Assembly: GCA_947177445.1 (NCBI GenBank)
Contig: CAMWUL010000010.1
Span: 1 to 64,000 of the forward strand
Length of the DNA: 64,000 nt
From: an uncultured Lachnospiraceae bacterium
GTDB lineage: Bacteria; Bacillota; Clostridia; Lachnospirales; Lachnospiraceae
Direction of reading: 5' to 3'
The position numbers and the translations under genes were made by a program. The notes beneath the pieces are model-generated. The model saw only the letters and a list, made by a program, of their open reading frames with translations, had not been told where the DNA came from and did no database searches. Positions 34,152 through 43,223 of the stretch are shown here, piece by piece (within the stretch, counting starts at the first letter, position 1; every line of letters starts with the position of its first letter).

Positions 34152-36551
34152 CTATTGTTTGTGCCAGGGTCCCATCACGACTGTGACTCGGTTGACGCTT
34201 CCGGGGGACTTTACAGGAATCAGGCCGTCCACCGTCCGGCCATTGCAGGTAATGATTGAAACGCCTTTTTCCACACCCTCCGGGTTGTCCACTGTGATCT
34301 CATAGACCGCATCCCGCCAGATACGGGTCACATGGAACTGCTTCCAGTCCGCCGGGATACAGGGGTCTATCAGCAGGCCGCCAAACTGGGGGCGTACACC
34401 CAGAATATACCGGGTGGCGGCAAAATAGCTCCAGCCTCCGGAGCCGGTCATAAAGGGATGCCGGGCACGGCCAAAGGCGGTATGGTCAGGACCCATAATA
34501 AATTGGCAATAGGAGTAGGGCTCGCTTTGCCGGATTTCTATTTTATCATTTTGGGCCGCGGGACACAAGGCTTTGTAAAACTTCATGGCCCGGCTTCCGC
34601 GTCCAAGCATCGCCTCGGCGCACCAGGCCCAGGGGTTGGGGTGGGAGAAAATGGAACCATTTTCCTTTACGCCGGGGTATACCCGGGTGATAAATCCGAT
34701 GGCATCATCCGGGACAGTGTAGCTGGGCGCGTTAAGGCGCAGGCCGAAGTCGGTGTACAGATATTCGTCTACTGCATCCATAGCTTTGCGGCCCCGTTCC
34801 CGGTCTGCCGCTTGGGAAAGCACGGCCCAGGCATTGCTTTCCAGATGAACCCGGCCCTCTGCGTCGGTGTGAGTGCCGATTTTCCGCCCGTCTGCCGTGA
34901 TGCCTCTGAGGTACCAGTTTCCGTCCCACAGCTGCCGTTCACAGGTGTCGGCCACAGCTCTGCGCATGTTTTCGTAGAAGGCGGCGTCTTCGTTCCGCCC
35001 CAGGGCCACAGCGGCATCCACAAAGTGTCCCAGGGCCCACACATGCAGGAAGGATACCATAGCGCTTTCCCCGCCTCCCAGGTTCAGGCAGTCGTTCCAG
35101 TCTGCCCGCAGACCCTTGCAGATGCCGTGGGCTCCAACCTGTTCTGCGGAGAAGTTCAATATTTTTTTCAGATGCTCATAGACGGTTCCTTCGCCGCCGT
35201 CCGCGTAACCCACAACCTGGTCAAGGAAGTCCAGATCTCCTGTCTCCCGGACATATTCCACCACGGCGGCCACCAGCCACAGCGCATCGTCGGCGCAGGC
35301 ATCGGCCAGACCGTGGACTATGGAGGCCCGATCCGGAGAGGGGATCACAGTGGGAGATTTAAAAGCGGGTTCCTTTGGCTTGGGGCCGAACCAGGCCGGA
35401 TCGAAAAGGTGGAGACCATAGCCTTGGGCGGTGAGTCCCTGCAGCAATTGCAGAATGCGCTCTCTGCACTTTGCCGGGTTGGAGTGGGGGATGGTCATGG
35501 CGTCCTGGGCGGTGTCGCGATAACCCAGGCCGGTGCGGCCGCCTACCTCGATAAAGGAGGCAAAACGGGAAAACATAATATTGATCTCGCTCTGGTACAG
35601 ATTCCAGGTGTTCAGCATGGTATTCATGTCCTCATCCGGGGTGGACACCTGCAGCCGGGACAGCTTTTCCTCCCAGTACCGGGCCAGGTCGGTAAAGGCC
35701 AGATCCACAGCCTTTGGATCGCTGTATTTTTCCCGGATGCGCCGCCCCTCCATAAGACCGCCTTCTCCCAGCATCCAGATAAGCCGGGTCTGTTCTCCGG
35801 GAGCCAGCTTCAGCTTTTTATGCAGTACGGCGCAGTGGTTTCCTCCCTTTTCGAAGGAACCGAAACAGGCGCCCCGCTCCACGGCCAGAGGATTGGCTTC
35901 GGTGCGGTAAGGGCCGAGAAATTGATCCCGCAGACAGTCGAAGCCGTCCGGCATAAAGGAGGCGGCCATAAACTGACGGGCGCCTTCGTAAAACAATTCA
36001 TAGTCAATAATGCCGTCCTCATATCTGCTTCCGGCGCAGTAGAGGGACATCTGGAAATTCTGGTTGTCGATGGGAATTTGGTGATAGGAGAATTCGGCAT
36101 AGGAATATACGCTGAGGGAACGGGGCCGGTCCGAGATATTTTCCAGTCTCAGATCCCACAGCTCCACGTTTTCTCCCCGGGGGATGAAGAGGGTCTGGGC
36201 GGCATTTACGTGGTTTTTGCAGCATTCATAGACAGAGTAGCTCAATCCGTGGCGGCAGCGGAAGCCTTCGGTCTCCCCGCCGCAGGGCTGCCAGGAGACC
36301 GACCAGTATTCCCCCGTTTCGTCGTCCCGAAGGTAGATATAATGGCCCGGGCGGTCCATGGGAACGCTGTTGGGGCGGAAACGGGTAATCCGGTGGTGCT
36401 CCGGACTTTTGTAAAAAAGATAGCCTCCGGCAGTGTGATTGACAACAGCGCACAGATCCTCCACTCCCAGATAATTTGTCCAGGATGCGGGCACATCCAC
36501 CCGATCAATGACATATTCCCGCTTTTCCCGGTCAAAGTGTCCATACTTCAT
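34152..36551 (-). CDS. GH94 glycoside phosphorylase, N,N'-diacetylchitobiose phosphorylase-like
   Basis: A 799-residue GH94 enzyme that cleaves a beta-linked disaccharide with phosphate, saving the energy of one ATP. The N-terminus MKYGHFDREKREYVI and the stretches PASWTNYLGVEDLC, FASFIEVGGRTGLGYRDTAQ and ICKGLRADWNDCLNLGGG match, as I recall them, Vibrio diacetylchitobiose phosphorylase more closely than cellobiose phosphorylase. The general acid Asp lies in ADWND (about 483-486). There is no signal peptide, so it acts inside the cell on imported sugar. AAGGAGG lies 8 nt from the ATG. It is the first gene of the set phosphorylase-kinase-binding protein-permeases-regulator. Cellobiose remains a possible substrate. 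Confidence 0.88.
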   Translation of the reverse strand: MKYGHFDREKREYVIDRVDVPASWTNYLGVEDLCAVVNHTAGGYLFYKSPEHHRITRFRPNSVPMDRPGHYIYLRDDETGEYWSVSWQPCGGETEGFRCRHGLSYSVYECCKNHVNAAQTLFIPRGENVELWDLRLENISDRPRSLSVYSYAEFSYHQIPIDNQNFQMSLYCAGSRYEDGIIDYELFYEGARQFMAASFMPDGFDCLRDQFLGPYRTEANPLAVERGACFGSFEKGGNHCAVLHKKLKLAPGEQTRLIWMLGEGGLMEGRRIREKYSDPKAVDLAFTDLARYWEEKLSRLQVSTPDEDMNTMLNTWNLYQSEINIMFSRFASFIEVGGRTGLGYRDTAQDAMTIPHSNPAKCRERILQLLQGLTAQGYGLHLFDPAWFGPKPKEPAFKSPTVIPSPDRASIVHGLADACADDALWLVAAVVEYVRETGDLDFLDQVVGYADGGEGTVYEHLKKILNFSAEQVGAHGICKGLRADWNDCLNLGGGESAMVSFLHVWALGHFVDAAVALGRNEDAAFYENMRRAVADTCERQLWDGNWYLRGITADGRKIGTHTDAEGRVHLESNAWAVLSQAADRERGRKAMDAVDEYLYTDFGLRLNAPSYTVPDDAIGFITRVYPGVKENGSIFSHPNPWAWCAEAMLGRGSRAMKFYKALCPAAQNDKIEIRQSEPYSYCQFIMGPDHTAFGRARHPFMTGSGGWSYFAATRYILGVRPQFGGLLIDPCIPADWKQFHVTRIWRDAVYEITVDNPEGVEKGVSIITCNGRTVDGLIPVKSPGSVNRVTVVMGPWHKQ

Positions 36552-36602
36552 GAAAAATACCTCCTTAAAATGCAGAACGTGAGCAGACTTCTTGTAAGCT
36601 AC

Positions 36603-36611
36603 ATTTTACCA
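36603..36611 (-). promoter_or_regulatory. Extended -10 promoter element for the GH94 operon
   Basis: On the minus strand TGGTAAAAT (36611-36603) lies about 50 nt upstream of the GH94 start. No good -35 is visible at the right distance, which would suit activation by the YesN-type regulator. Confidence 0.45.
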
Positions 36612-36680
36612 GGTTTTTGATTTCATGCTATGGCAGGGGATGTGTTCTTTTGCACCTGATTGGCCACATTGGCGGCCAGG

Positions 36681-37115
36681 CTATTTTGCCCGGCTGGAGT
36701 ATTTTTCTTCGCAGTATTTACAGCGGTAGATTTCTTTTTCCGGATCCGACAGGAAAAAGATGTGGGGCAGCTCCTGCTCGATGGAGGTGATGCACCTGGG
36801 GTTGTGGCATTTAATTACATTTTTGATCTGCCTGGGAAGCACTAAATCCTTCTTTTCCACGATCTCACCGTTTTTGATCACGTTAACGGTGATATTGTGG
36901 TCGATGTAGCCCAGCACATCCAGATCCAGCATGTCGATGTCGCACTCCACCTTCAGGATGTCCTTCTTTCCCATTTTTTCGCTTCTGGCATTTTTGATAA
37001 TGGCCACCGTGCAGTCCAGCTTGTCCAGCTGCAGGTGATCGTAGATATCCAGGCTTTTCCCGGCCTTGATATGATCCAGGACGAAGCCTTCCTCAATTTT
37101 TCCTACATTCAGCAT
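36681..37115 (-). CDS. pyrI: Aspartate carbamoyltransferase regulatory subunit
   Basis: A 144-residue regulatory chain that binds nucleotides and gives allosteric control to PyrB. The N-terminal domain has the VGKIEEGFVLDHI opening. The C-terminal zinc domain has CHNPRC and CKYC, the four-cysteine site that binds the catalytic subunit. It lies 26 nt after pyrB. Confidence 0.95.
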   Translation of the reverse strand: MLNVGKIEEGFVLDHIKAGKSLDIYDHLQLDKLDCTVAIIKNARSEKMGKKDILKVECDIDMLDLDVLGYIDHNITVNVIKNGEIVEKKDLVLPRQIKNVIKCHNPRCITSIEQELPHIFFLSDPEKEIYRCKYCEEKYSSRAK

Positions 37116-37141
37116 ATTCGTTTCCTTCCTATTGTCTCATG

Positions 37142-38056
37142 TTACCTGCAGCTTTCCAGAAGCGTCAGGATCAAAGCCATGCGCACATAGACGCCGTACT
37201 GAGCCTGTTTGAAATAAGCGGCTCTGGGATCCTCGTCCACCTCCACGGAAATTTCATTGACCCGGGGAAGAGGATGGAGCACCAGCATATCTTCCCGCGC
37301 CAGCTCCATTTTTGCGGCGTTCAGAATATAGAAATCCTTCAGCCGCACATAGTCCTCCTCGTTAAAAAAGCGTTCCTTCTGAACTCTGGTCATGTACAGC
37401 AGGTCCAGATCGGGCATCACTTCCTCCAGGCGGATGACCTCCTGGTAGGGTATGTTTTTTTCCCGTAACAGCTCGGTAATGTAGTCGGGCACCCGAAGCT
37501 CCTCCGGTGAGATAAAGACAAACTGCACATTGGCGTAGCGGATCAGGGCGCCGATGAGAGAGTGGACAGTCCGTCCGAATTTCAGGTCGCCGCACAGGCC
37601 GATGGTAAAGCTGTGGAGTCTTCCTTTCAGGCTTCGGATGGTCAGCAGATCCGTGAGGGTCTGGGTGGGGTGCTGGTGGCCGCCGTCCCCGGCGTTGATC
37701 ACGGGAATATGTGATTTCTCCGAGGCCACCATGGGCGCGCCCTCCTTGGGGTGCCGCATGGCGCAGATATCTGCGTAGCAGGAAATGATGCGGATGGTGT
37801 CGGAAACGCTTTCTCCCTTGGAAGCGGAGGAGGAAGCGGCGTCCGAGAAGCCGAGAACCCGTCCGCCCAGCCGGATCATGGCGGATTCAAAGCTCAGACG
37901 GGTCCGGGTGCTGGGCTCATAAAAGCAGGTCGCCAGTATTTTCCCGTCGCAGGCGTGGGCATACTTTGCCGGATTGTGTTCGATATCGTTTGCCAGGTCA
38001 AAAAGCCTGTCCAGCTCCTCCGGGGTAAAATCCAGAGGACTCATCAGATGTCTCAT
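37142..38056 (-). CDS. pyrB: Aspartate carbamoyltransferase catalytic subunit
   Basis: A 304-residue enzyme joining carbamoyl phosphate to aspartate, the first committed step of pyrimidine synthesis. Signatures are [16 protein letters not shown] (carbamoyl phosphate site), [12 protein letters not shown] and [16 protein letters not shown] lies 7 nt before the ATG. With pyrI it forms the E. coli-type holoenzyme. The leader can fold in two exclusive ways (see findings). Confidence 0.95.
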   Translation of the reverse strand: MRHLMSPLDFTPEELDRLFDLANDIEHNPAKYAHACDGKILATCFYEPSTRTRLSFESAMIRLGGRVLGFSDAASSSASKGESVSDTIRIISCYADICAMRHPKEGAPMVASEKSHIPVINAGDGGHQHPTQTLTDLLTIRSLKGRLHSFTIGLCGDLKFGRTVHSLIGALIRYANVQFVFISPEELRVPDYITELLREKNIPYQEVIRLEEVMPDLDLLYMTRVQKERFFNEEDYVRLKDFYILNAAKMELAREDMLVLHPLPRVNEISVEVDEDPRAAYFKQAQYGVYVRMALILTLLESCR

Positions 38057-38069
38057 GGGATTTCCTCAT

Positions 38070-38121
38070 TTCTGCGCCGCCTTTGTCCGGGTATCTTCTG
38101 CACGGCGGCGCGGGCGCAGAA
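38070..38121 (-). promoter_or_regulatory. pyrB leader with mutually exclusive hairpins
   Basis: In the minus-strand RNA, TTCTGCGCC (from 38121) and GCGCCGCC (from 38111) can each pair with the same downstream stretch GGCGGCGCAGAA (38081-38070). That stretch lies a few bases before the pyrB ribosome site. The arrangement would suit attenuation or translational control. Confidence 0.5.
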
Positions 38122-38130
38122 GGAGGCCAG

Positions 38131-38162
38131 AAAAAAGTCGAAGAGCAGACTCTTCGACTTTT
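38131..38162 (-). terminator. Intrinsic terminator after the nitroreductase gene
   Basis: AAAAGTCGAAGAG (38133-38145) pairs perfectly with CTCTTCGACTTTT (38150-38162), 13 bp with a 4-nt loop. On the minus strand it is followed by six T. It separates the nitroreductase from pyrB. Confidence 0.9.
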
Positions 38163-38165
38163 AAG

Positions 38166-38705
38166 CTATGATTGAAAAGATAATAATTCCTCCACAGTCT
38201 TACGTCTGGGAGCGGCGGGTGCCTCGGCAGGATAACCAACGGGAATCAGAGCCGCCAGCTGTCTGCCCTCCGGGAGGTTCAGCAGCTTTGCAGCTTCTTC
38301 CTCATCAAATAATCCCAGAATTACGGTACCCAGCCCTTCTTCATGGGCTGCCAGACAAAAGGCCTCGCTGGCGATGCCGGCATCGTACATCTGCCACCTG
38401 TCGCCCTTGGGAGTGGAGAAGGAACCGTCCCGCTCGTAGCCGCTGCGTCCGGTGATTATGGTAACGGCGATCACAACAGGCGCGCTTTCCATAATGGCGC
38501 CGTTGCCGGGGAAAAGAGAGGTGCACTTGGCAAGAGCCGCCTTGGCTTCTCCTTCCACTGCAATGTAGCGGGTGATCTGGGTATTCTTCCAGCTGGGGGC
38601 GAAGGATGCCGTCTCCACGATCCGGGAGAGCAGTTCATGGGAAACTGGCTGGTCCGTGAAGCGCCGGATGCTTCTGCGGCCGGTGATACACTCTTTAGCT
38701 GTCAT
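38166..38705 (-). CDS. Nitroreductase family protein
   Basis: A 179-residue FMN-dependent oxidoreductase. The N-terminus ITGRRSIRRFTDQPV is the classic FMN-binding opening. Later come APSWKNTQ and LAAHEEGLGTVILGLFDEEE. The start at 38705 has GGAGG 7 nt upstream; an ATG at 38723 lies before it. The physiological substrate of such enzymes cannot be predicted. It appears to be a single-gene unit between the pyr genes and a divergent PH-domain gene. Confidence 0.9.
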   Translation of the reverse strand: MTAKECITGRRSIRRFTDQPVSHELLSRIVETASFAPSWKNTQITRYIAVEGEAKAALAKCTSLFPGNGAIMESAPVVIAVTIITGRSGYERDGSFSTPKGDRWQMYDAGIASEAFCLAAHEEGLGTVILGLFDEEEAAKLLNLPEGRQLAALIPVGYPAEAPAAPRRKTVEELLSFQS

Positions 38706-38810
38706 GATGATACCTCCATACATGTATTTTTACTATGATATCATTTCTGCCCGGGAGTTTCAATGACAATTTAAATGTTTTTTGTAGGGGCCGTTACTGT
38801 TCACAGCCCC

Positions 38811-38839
38811 TTGCATCTCCCCCGTTCTTCGATTATAAT
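38811..38839 (+). promoter_or_regulatory. Promoter for the PH-domain gene
   Basis: TTGCAT (38811-38816), exactly 17 nt, TATAAT (38834-38839). It lies about 75 nt upstream of the ATG at 38914. Confidence 0.7.
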
Positions 38840-38913
38840 AAGGCTGTGAAAAGGAAAATGCGGCGGCAGAGCCTTGGGAAATCCCGCCGGTACAGAAAGG
38901 ATGGCAGGGGATA

Positions 38914-39282
38914 ATGGAATTTACTGAGAGAAAAAGATGGCTGTTTTTTGGACTTCCCTTTACTTTTACCAAGTATATGATCAGGGAGGACATGATCACG
39001 GTGGACACCGGCCTGCTGAAGACGGTGGAGAATGACTGTTATATGTATAAGGTACAGGATGTCCAGCATGTGGCCAGCCTGGCGGAAAAGCTGTTCGGGC
39101 TGGGAACGGTGATCTGCTTTACAGGGGATACCACCCATCCCCAGCTGATCCTGGAGCATATCAAGCATTCCAAGGAGATCAAGGAATTTATTCTGCACCA
39201 GTCCGAGGAGGCCAGAATGAAGAGGCGTACCGTGAACACTCTTGACATCGGCTCCGGGGATCCGGGGGATCTGGACGACTGA
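38914..39282 (+). CDS. Small PH-like domain protein
   Basis: A 122-residue soluble protein. The first ~90 residues (FTFTKYMIREDMITVDTGLLKTVENDCYMYKVQDV) look like a bacterial PH (bPH_2/YdbS-like) domain, but without the membrane helices many such proteins have. The C-terminus is polar. It has its own promoter and is followed by a short hairpin. I know of no assigned role. Confidence 0.7.
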   Translation: MEFTERKRWLFFGLPFTFTKYMIREDMITVDTGLLKTVENDCYMYKVQDVQHVASLAEKLFGLGTVICFTGDTTHPQLILEHIKHSKEIKEFILHQSEEARMKRRTVNTLDIGSGDPGDLDD

Positions 39283-39294
39283 TAAAAGGCCGCG

Positions 39295-39317
39295 AAGCCG
39301 GGGAATTATGCCGGCTT
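39295..39317. terminator. Short hairpin between convergent genes
   Basis: AAGCCGG (39295-39301) pairs with CCGGCTT (39311-39317), 7 bp, between the PH-domain gene and the convergent CmpB-like gene, whose stop lies in the 3' arm. It lacks a clear T-run. Confidence 0.4.
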
Positions 39318-39735
39318 AGTAAGAAGACTTTGCCGGGGAGGAGAGAAGCCGCTCGAACAGCAGGCCCGCTCCGAACCAGCAGGGAGCGAAATCCAGGCGG
39401 ATCACCCGGCGGATATTCCACCGGCAGCGCCCGTAATCCCAGGGACACAGCTTGTACCGGGAGAGCAGCCTTCCGGTGAGATATTCCGTGGAGAAGATCA
39501 GGCTCATATAGGTCATGCCTCTGACCCAGGCCGGTCTTTTTTGCAGCAGGCGGCTGACGGGAGCCAGAACGGCGGCGCAGCCGTATATGGGAAACATCCA
39601 GAGGGACGTATTTCCTGTCAGGGTCAGATCCCGACGGCGCAGGGCGTCCACGGAGGTAAAAAGAATTTCCATGCACCAGCCGGTGAGACCGCATTTGACA
39701 AAGTTTTTCGAGAAGGTGACGAGAGCTTTTTTCAT
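39316..39735 (-). CDS. CmpB-like putative ABC transporter permease (PF06541-type)
   Basis: A 139-residue membrane protein. The stretch GLTGWCMEILFTSV, then GNTSLWMFPIYGCAAVLAP and TEYLTGRLL...CPWDY, matches the family called putative ABC-transporter type IV (CmpB), as I recall it. It has about four helices. AAAGGAG precedes the ATG. Function unknown despite the name; no ATPase gene adjoins it. Confidence 0.75.
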   Translation of the reverse strand: MKKALVTFSKNFVKCGLTGWCMEILFTSVDALRRRDLTLTGNTSLWMFPIYGCAAVLAPVSRLLQKRPAWVRGMTYMSLIFSTEYLTGRLLSRYKLCPWDYGRCRWNIRRVIRLDFAPCWFGAGLLFERLLSSPAKSSY

Positions 39736-39766
39736 GGGGAGCTCCTTTCTTATTTATGGTTACGGT

Positions 39767-39842
39767 GCGCCTGCAGGCGCAGGCCGGTTTCAAAATAGTA
39801 CAAGTGACCTGCAGTCCGGATTAGGCCGTTGCAGGTCATTTT
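39767..39842. promoter_or_regulatory. Palindrome and terminator-like hairpin ahead of folC
   Basis: GCGCCTGCAGGCGC (39767-39780) is a perfect 14-bp palindrome. Further on TGACCTGCA (39805-39813) pairs with TGCAGGTCA (39830-39838), followed by TTTT. The two lie in the 183-nt gap between the divergent CmpB-like gene and folC. They could be an operator and a leader attenuator. Confidence 0.45.
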
Positions 39843-39918
39843 GCGGCTGTAGATTAGTATGGCCGGGGCCGTGAAAAATTATGTGTAGAAATATAAACAG
39901 ACCAGTGGAGATTTTGAT

Positions 39919-41202
39919 ATGAATGAACGTCAGGTTATGGAATATATGGAACAGGCGGGGCGTTACGGCATAAGTCCTGGTCTGGAAAGCATCCGTGAGC
40001 TGTGCAGACGCCTGGGAGATCCCCAGAAGCAGTTAAAATTTGTTCATGTGGCGGGAACAAACGGCAAGGGCTCTGTGTCGGCTTATCTGGCGTCGGCGCT
40101 GAAGGAGGCCGGGTATCGGACGGGACGCTATCTCTCTCCCACGTTGTTTGGCTATCGGGAGAGAATTCAGGTGAACGGCAGGTATATTACAAAAAAAGCG
40201 CTCTGTGAGGGAATCGGGCAGATCAGGCACATCTGCGATGAAATGGCGGCTGCGGGACTTCCTCACCCCACGCCCTTTGAAATCGAGACAGCGCTGGCAT
40301 TTTTATATTTCAGGGATCGGGCCTGTCACATTGTGGTGCTGGAGGCCGGGATGGGAGGAGAGCTGGACGCCACCAATCTGGTGGAAAACACAGTGGTGTC
40401 GGTGCTGACCTCCATCAGCATGGATCATATGAAATTTTTGGGGAATACCCTGGGAGAAATCGCCCGGCAGAAGGCGGGGATTTTGAAGCAGGGGCGTCCG
40501 GCGGTCAGCGCCTGGCAGCAGGCGGAAGCGTTTAAGGAGATTGCAGTCAGGGCGGAGGAGCTGAACTGTTCCCTGACTGCGGCGGATCCGGGAAGGCTTA
40601 CCCGGGTCAGGTACGGTCTGGAGAGGCAGTATTTTGATTACGGCGGTTTTCGGAGGCTGGAGATTACCCTTGCAGGGAAATATCAGGTGGAAAATGCGGC
40701 TCTGGCGGTGGATGTGCTGAGGGTGCTGGGGGAGCAGGGCTTTCCCGTTTCGGAGGAAAAGCTGAGGAAGGGCCTGAGAGAGACGGTCTGGCCGGGCCGC
40801 TTTACGGTCATAGACAGGAAGCCTTATTTTGTTGTGGACGGGGCTCACAACGCGGACGGAGCGGAAAGGCTTGCGGAATCCGTCAGGTTTTATTTTACAA
40901 ATCGAAGGATCATCTATATAATGGGGGTGTTGAGAGATAAGGATCACGAGGCGATCATAGCCCGGACCCATTCTCTGGCGGATCAGATCATCACTGTGAC
41001 GCCGCCGGACAATCCCAGGGCCCTTTCGGCCTTTGAGCTGGCGCAGGAGGCGGCCCGGGTCCACGAAAATGTGACTGCGGCGGACAGCCTGGAGGAAGCG
41101 GTGGAAATGAGCCGTATGCTGGCCGGAAAAGAGGATGTGATTATCGCTTTCGGCTCTCTTTCCTTTTTGGGAAGACTGATGGAGCTCGCAGGCGGAAGGT
41201 GA
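39919..41202 (+). CDS. folC: Folylpolyglutamate synthase/dihydrofolate synthase
   Basis: A 427-residue Mur-ligase-like enzyme that joins glutamate to dihydropteroate and extends the glutamate tail. The P-loop is [12 protein letters not shown], followed by [14 protein letters not shown] and the C-terminal domain motif [12 protein letters not shown]. It opens the folate gene set and is followed 10 nt later by folE. Confidence 0.94.
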   Translation: MNERQVMEYMEQAGRYGISPGLESIRELCRRLGDPQKQLKFVHVAGTNGKGSVSAYLASALKEAGYRTGRYLSPTLFGYRERIQVNGRYITKKALCEGIGQIRHICDEMAAAGLPHPTPFEIETALAFLYFRDRACHIVVLEAGMGGELDATNLVENTVVSVLTSISMDHMKFLGNTLGEIARQKAGILKQGRPAVSAWQQAEAFKEIAVRAEELNCSLTAADPGRLTRVRYGLERQYFDYGGFRRLEITLAGKYQVENAALAVDVLRVLGEQGFPVSEEKLRKGLRETVWPGRFTVIDRKPYFVVDGAHNADGAERLAESVRFYFTNRRIIYIMGVLRDKDHEAIIARTHSLADQIITVTPPDNPRALSAFELAQEAARVHENVTAADSLEEAVEMSRMLAGKEDVIIAFGSLSFLGRLMELAGGR

Positions 41203-41212
41203 TGAAGGATGG

Positions 41213-41797
41213 ATGAGAATCGAGGGAGTTATTGTGGATGAGAATAAAATCAGGGAGGCAGTGAGACTGCTTCTGGAAGGAATCGGCGAGGATCCTGACA
41301 GAGAAGGACTTCGGGAGACGCCGGACAGGATTGCCAGGATGTACGGGGAGATCTTCGCCGGGATGAGCGAGGACGCCGGCGGACATCTTTCCAGAGTGTT
41401 TACGGTGGACAGCCGGGAGATGGTGTTGGAAAGGGATATTGTGTTTTATTCTATGTGCGAGCACCATATGCTGCCGTTTTTCGGAAAGGTTCATGTGGCG
41501 TATATACCGGACGGAAGAGTGACGGGATTAAGCAAGCTGGCCCGGACGGTGGAGGTTTATGCCCGGAGGCTTCAGCTGCAGGAGCGGATGACGGCTCAGA
41601 TCGCCGACGCGGTGATGGAGAGCCTGGCGCCTCTGGGAGTTATGACAGTGGTGGAGGCCGAGCATATGTGCATGACCATGCGCGGGATCAAAAAGCCCGG
41701 CAGCAGCACGGTGAGCGTGGCTGTCAGAGGAGCTTTTGCGGAGGATGAAAGGCTTCAGGACCGGTTTTTTCAGCTGCTGCAGCTGGGAAGGGAATGA
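41213..41797 (+). CDS. folE: GTP cyclohydrolase I
   Basis: A 194-residue enzyme converting GTP to 7,8-dihydroneopterin triphosphate. Zinc ligands are in [15 protein letters not shown] and [28 protein letters not shown] is the standard N-terminal stretch. The ATG at 41213 has AAGG nearby; a GTG at 41234 with GAGGGAG 5 nt upstream would give an N-terminus closer to the family ([15 protein letters not shown]). Between this gene and folP sits an HD-domain gene. Confidence 0.94.
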   Translation: MRIEGVIVDENKIREAVRLLLEGIGEDPDREGLRETPDRIARMYGEIFAGMSEDAGGHLSRVFTVDSREMVLERDIVFYSMCEHHMLPFFGKVHVAYIPDGRVTGLSKLARTVEVYARRLQLQERMTAQIADAVMESLAPLGVMTVVEAEHMCMTMRGIKKPGSSTVSVAVRGAFAEDERLQDRFFQLLQLGRE

Positions 41798-41843
41798 AGC
41801 GGTCTCCAGGCGGCGTGGGCTTTGCCGAACAGGGAAGGAGGAT

Positions 41844-42338
41844 ATGGAATTGGATATGGTTCGGGTGGACAAGATATTGGCGCATCCTTCTTTTCTGGAA
41901 AATCTGCAGAAAAATATGGAGGCGGAGGCGGACAGGCGTTTCTGCCGTCATGATATGACGCATTTTCTGGATGTGGCCAGGATAGGGGCCCTGATAAATC
42001 TGGAGGAAGGTCAGGAGATTCCGAAGGATTTGATCTATGGGGCGGCCCTGCTCCATGATCTGGGGAAGCATGAGCAGTACAGGGAGGGGATTCCCCACGA
42101 GCAGGCAGGGGCGGCAAAGGCGCCGCCGATCCTGTCGGACTGCGGCTATGACCGGGCGGAGGCGGAGGCGGTGAGGGCCGCCATCCTGCGGCACCGGGAT
42201 CCGGACGCGGCTGCGGTGCCGGGACTTACGGGCATTCTGTACCGTGCGGACAAGGCCAGCAGACCCTGCTATTGCTGTCCGGCCCAAAAGGATTGCAGCT
42301 GGAAAAAGGGAAAGAAGAATCTGCATATTTTATATTAG
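41844..42338 (+). CDS. HD-domain phosphohydrolase within the folate operon
   Basis: A 164-residue HD-superfamily protein. Metal-binding residues are His36/His40 (RHDMTHFLDVAR), His71-Asp72 (LLHDLGKH), His117 (ILRHRDP) and Asp136 (YRADKAS). The C-terminus has a cysteine cluster (Cys142, 144, 145, 151; CYCCPAQKDC). GGAGG lies 2 nt before ATG 41844, so a TTG at 41850 is also plausible. It lies between folE and folP with short gaps. No Nudix gene is present, so it may remove phosphate from dihydroneopterin triphosphate; the archaeal HD enzyme MptB acts on a related pterin. This is inference. Confidence 0.82.
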   Translation: MELDMVRVDKILAHPSFLENLQKNMEAEADRRFCRHDMTHFLDVARIGALINLEEGQEIPKDLIYGAALLHDLGKHEQYREGIPHEQAGAAKAPPILSDCGYDRAEAEAVRAAILRHRDPDAAAVPGLTGILYRADKASRPCYCCPAQKDCSWKKGKKNLHILY

Positions 42339-42350
42339 AGAGGTATTCGT

Positions 42351-43184
42351 TTGAAAATAGGAAACAGAGAATTTCAGATAAAGGGACATACTTATGTTTG
42401 GGGGATCCTGAACGTGACGCCGGATTCTTTTTCCGACGGGGGAAAATGGAACCACAAAGACAGAGCCCTTAAGCATGTGGAGGACATGCTTAAGGAAGGG
42501 GCGGACATTATCGACATCGGCGGAGAGTCCACCCGTCCCGGCTGTAAGCCGCTGGAGGCGGAAGAGGAGATTCAGAGGGTGATGCCCATTCTTCGGGCAG
42601 TCAGGGAGAATTTTGATGTTCCGATTTCTCTGGATACCTATAAGGCTTCGGTGGCTCGGGCAGGCATCCGGGAGGGAGCGGATCTGATTAATGATGTGTG
42701 GGGACTGAAATATGACCCGGAGATGGCGCAGGTCATCGCGCAGAGCGGTCTGCCCTGCTGTCTGATGCATAACCGTCGGGAGGCCGTCTATGAGGATTTT
42801 ATGCAAGATACGGTGTCCGATCTGGCTCAGACCCTCAGACTGGCAGAGGAAGCGGGGATCCGAAGGGAGAGGATCATTTTGGATCCGGGAGTGGGCTTTG
42901 GAAAAAATTATCAGCAGAATCTGGAGGTTATTCACCGTCTGGAGGAGCTTGATACGCTGGGGTGTCCGCTGCTTTTGGGCTGCAGCCGCAAGTCTGTGGT
43001 GGGACTGACCCTGGATCTGCCGGTGGATCAGAGGCTGGAGGGAACCATAGTGACTACGGTCATGGCGGTTATGAAGGGCTGTATGTTTGTGCGGGTTCAT
43101 GATGTAAAGGAGAATGTGAGAGCGGTGAAGATGGCGGAGGCCATTTTGAACAGCGGGAATGCTTCCGGTAAGAGCAATCCCTGA
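42351..43184 (+). CDS. folP: Dihydropteroate synthase
   Basis: A 277-residue enzyme joining 6-hydroxymethyl-dihydropterin pyrophosphate with p-aminobenzoate; it is the sulfonamide target. Motifs are GILNVTPDSFSDGGKW and DIGGESTRPGCKPL, then DPGVGFGKNYQQN. The start codon is TTG at 42351, with GAGAGG 8 nt before. It follows the HD gene by 12 nt. Confidence 0.94.
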   Translation: MKIGNREFQIKGHTYVWGILNVTPDSFSDGGKWNHKDRALKHVEDMLKEGADIIDIGGESTRPGCKPLEAEEEIQRVMPILRAVRENFDVPISLDTYKASVARAGIREGADLINDVWGLKYDPEMAQVIAQSGLPCCLMHNRREAVYEDFMQDTVSDLAQTLRLAEEAGIRRERIILDPGVGFGKNYQQNLEVIHRLEELDTLGCPLLLGCSRKSVVGLTLDLPVDQRLEGTIVTTVMAVMKGCMFVRVHDVKENVRAVKMAEAILNSGNASGKSNP

Positions 43185-43223
43185 TATTCGGAAGCGTACA
43201 CGGGAGAAAGGAGGGATCGGTCA

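Noticed and set aside
34332-36620. 762-codon open frame antisense to the GH94 gene
   Set aside because: Low-complexity Gly/Val/Ala sequence with no recognisable motif, opposite an enzyme with clear catalytic residues.
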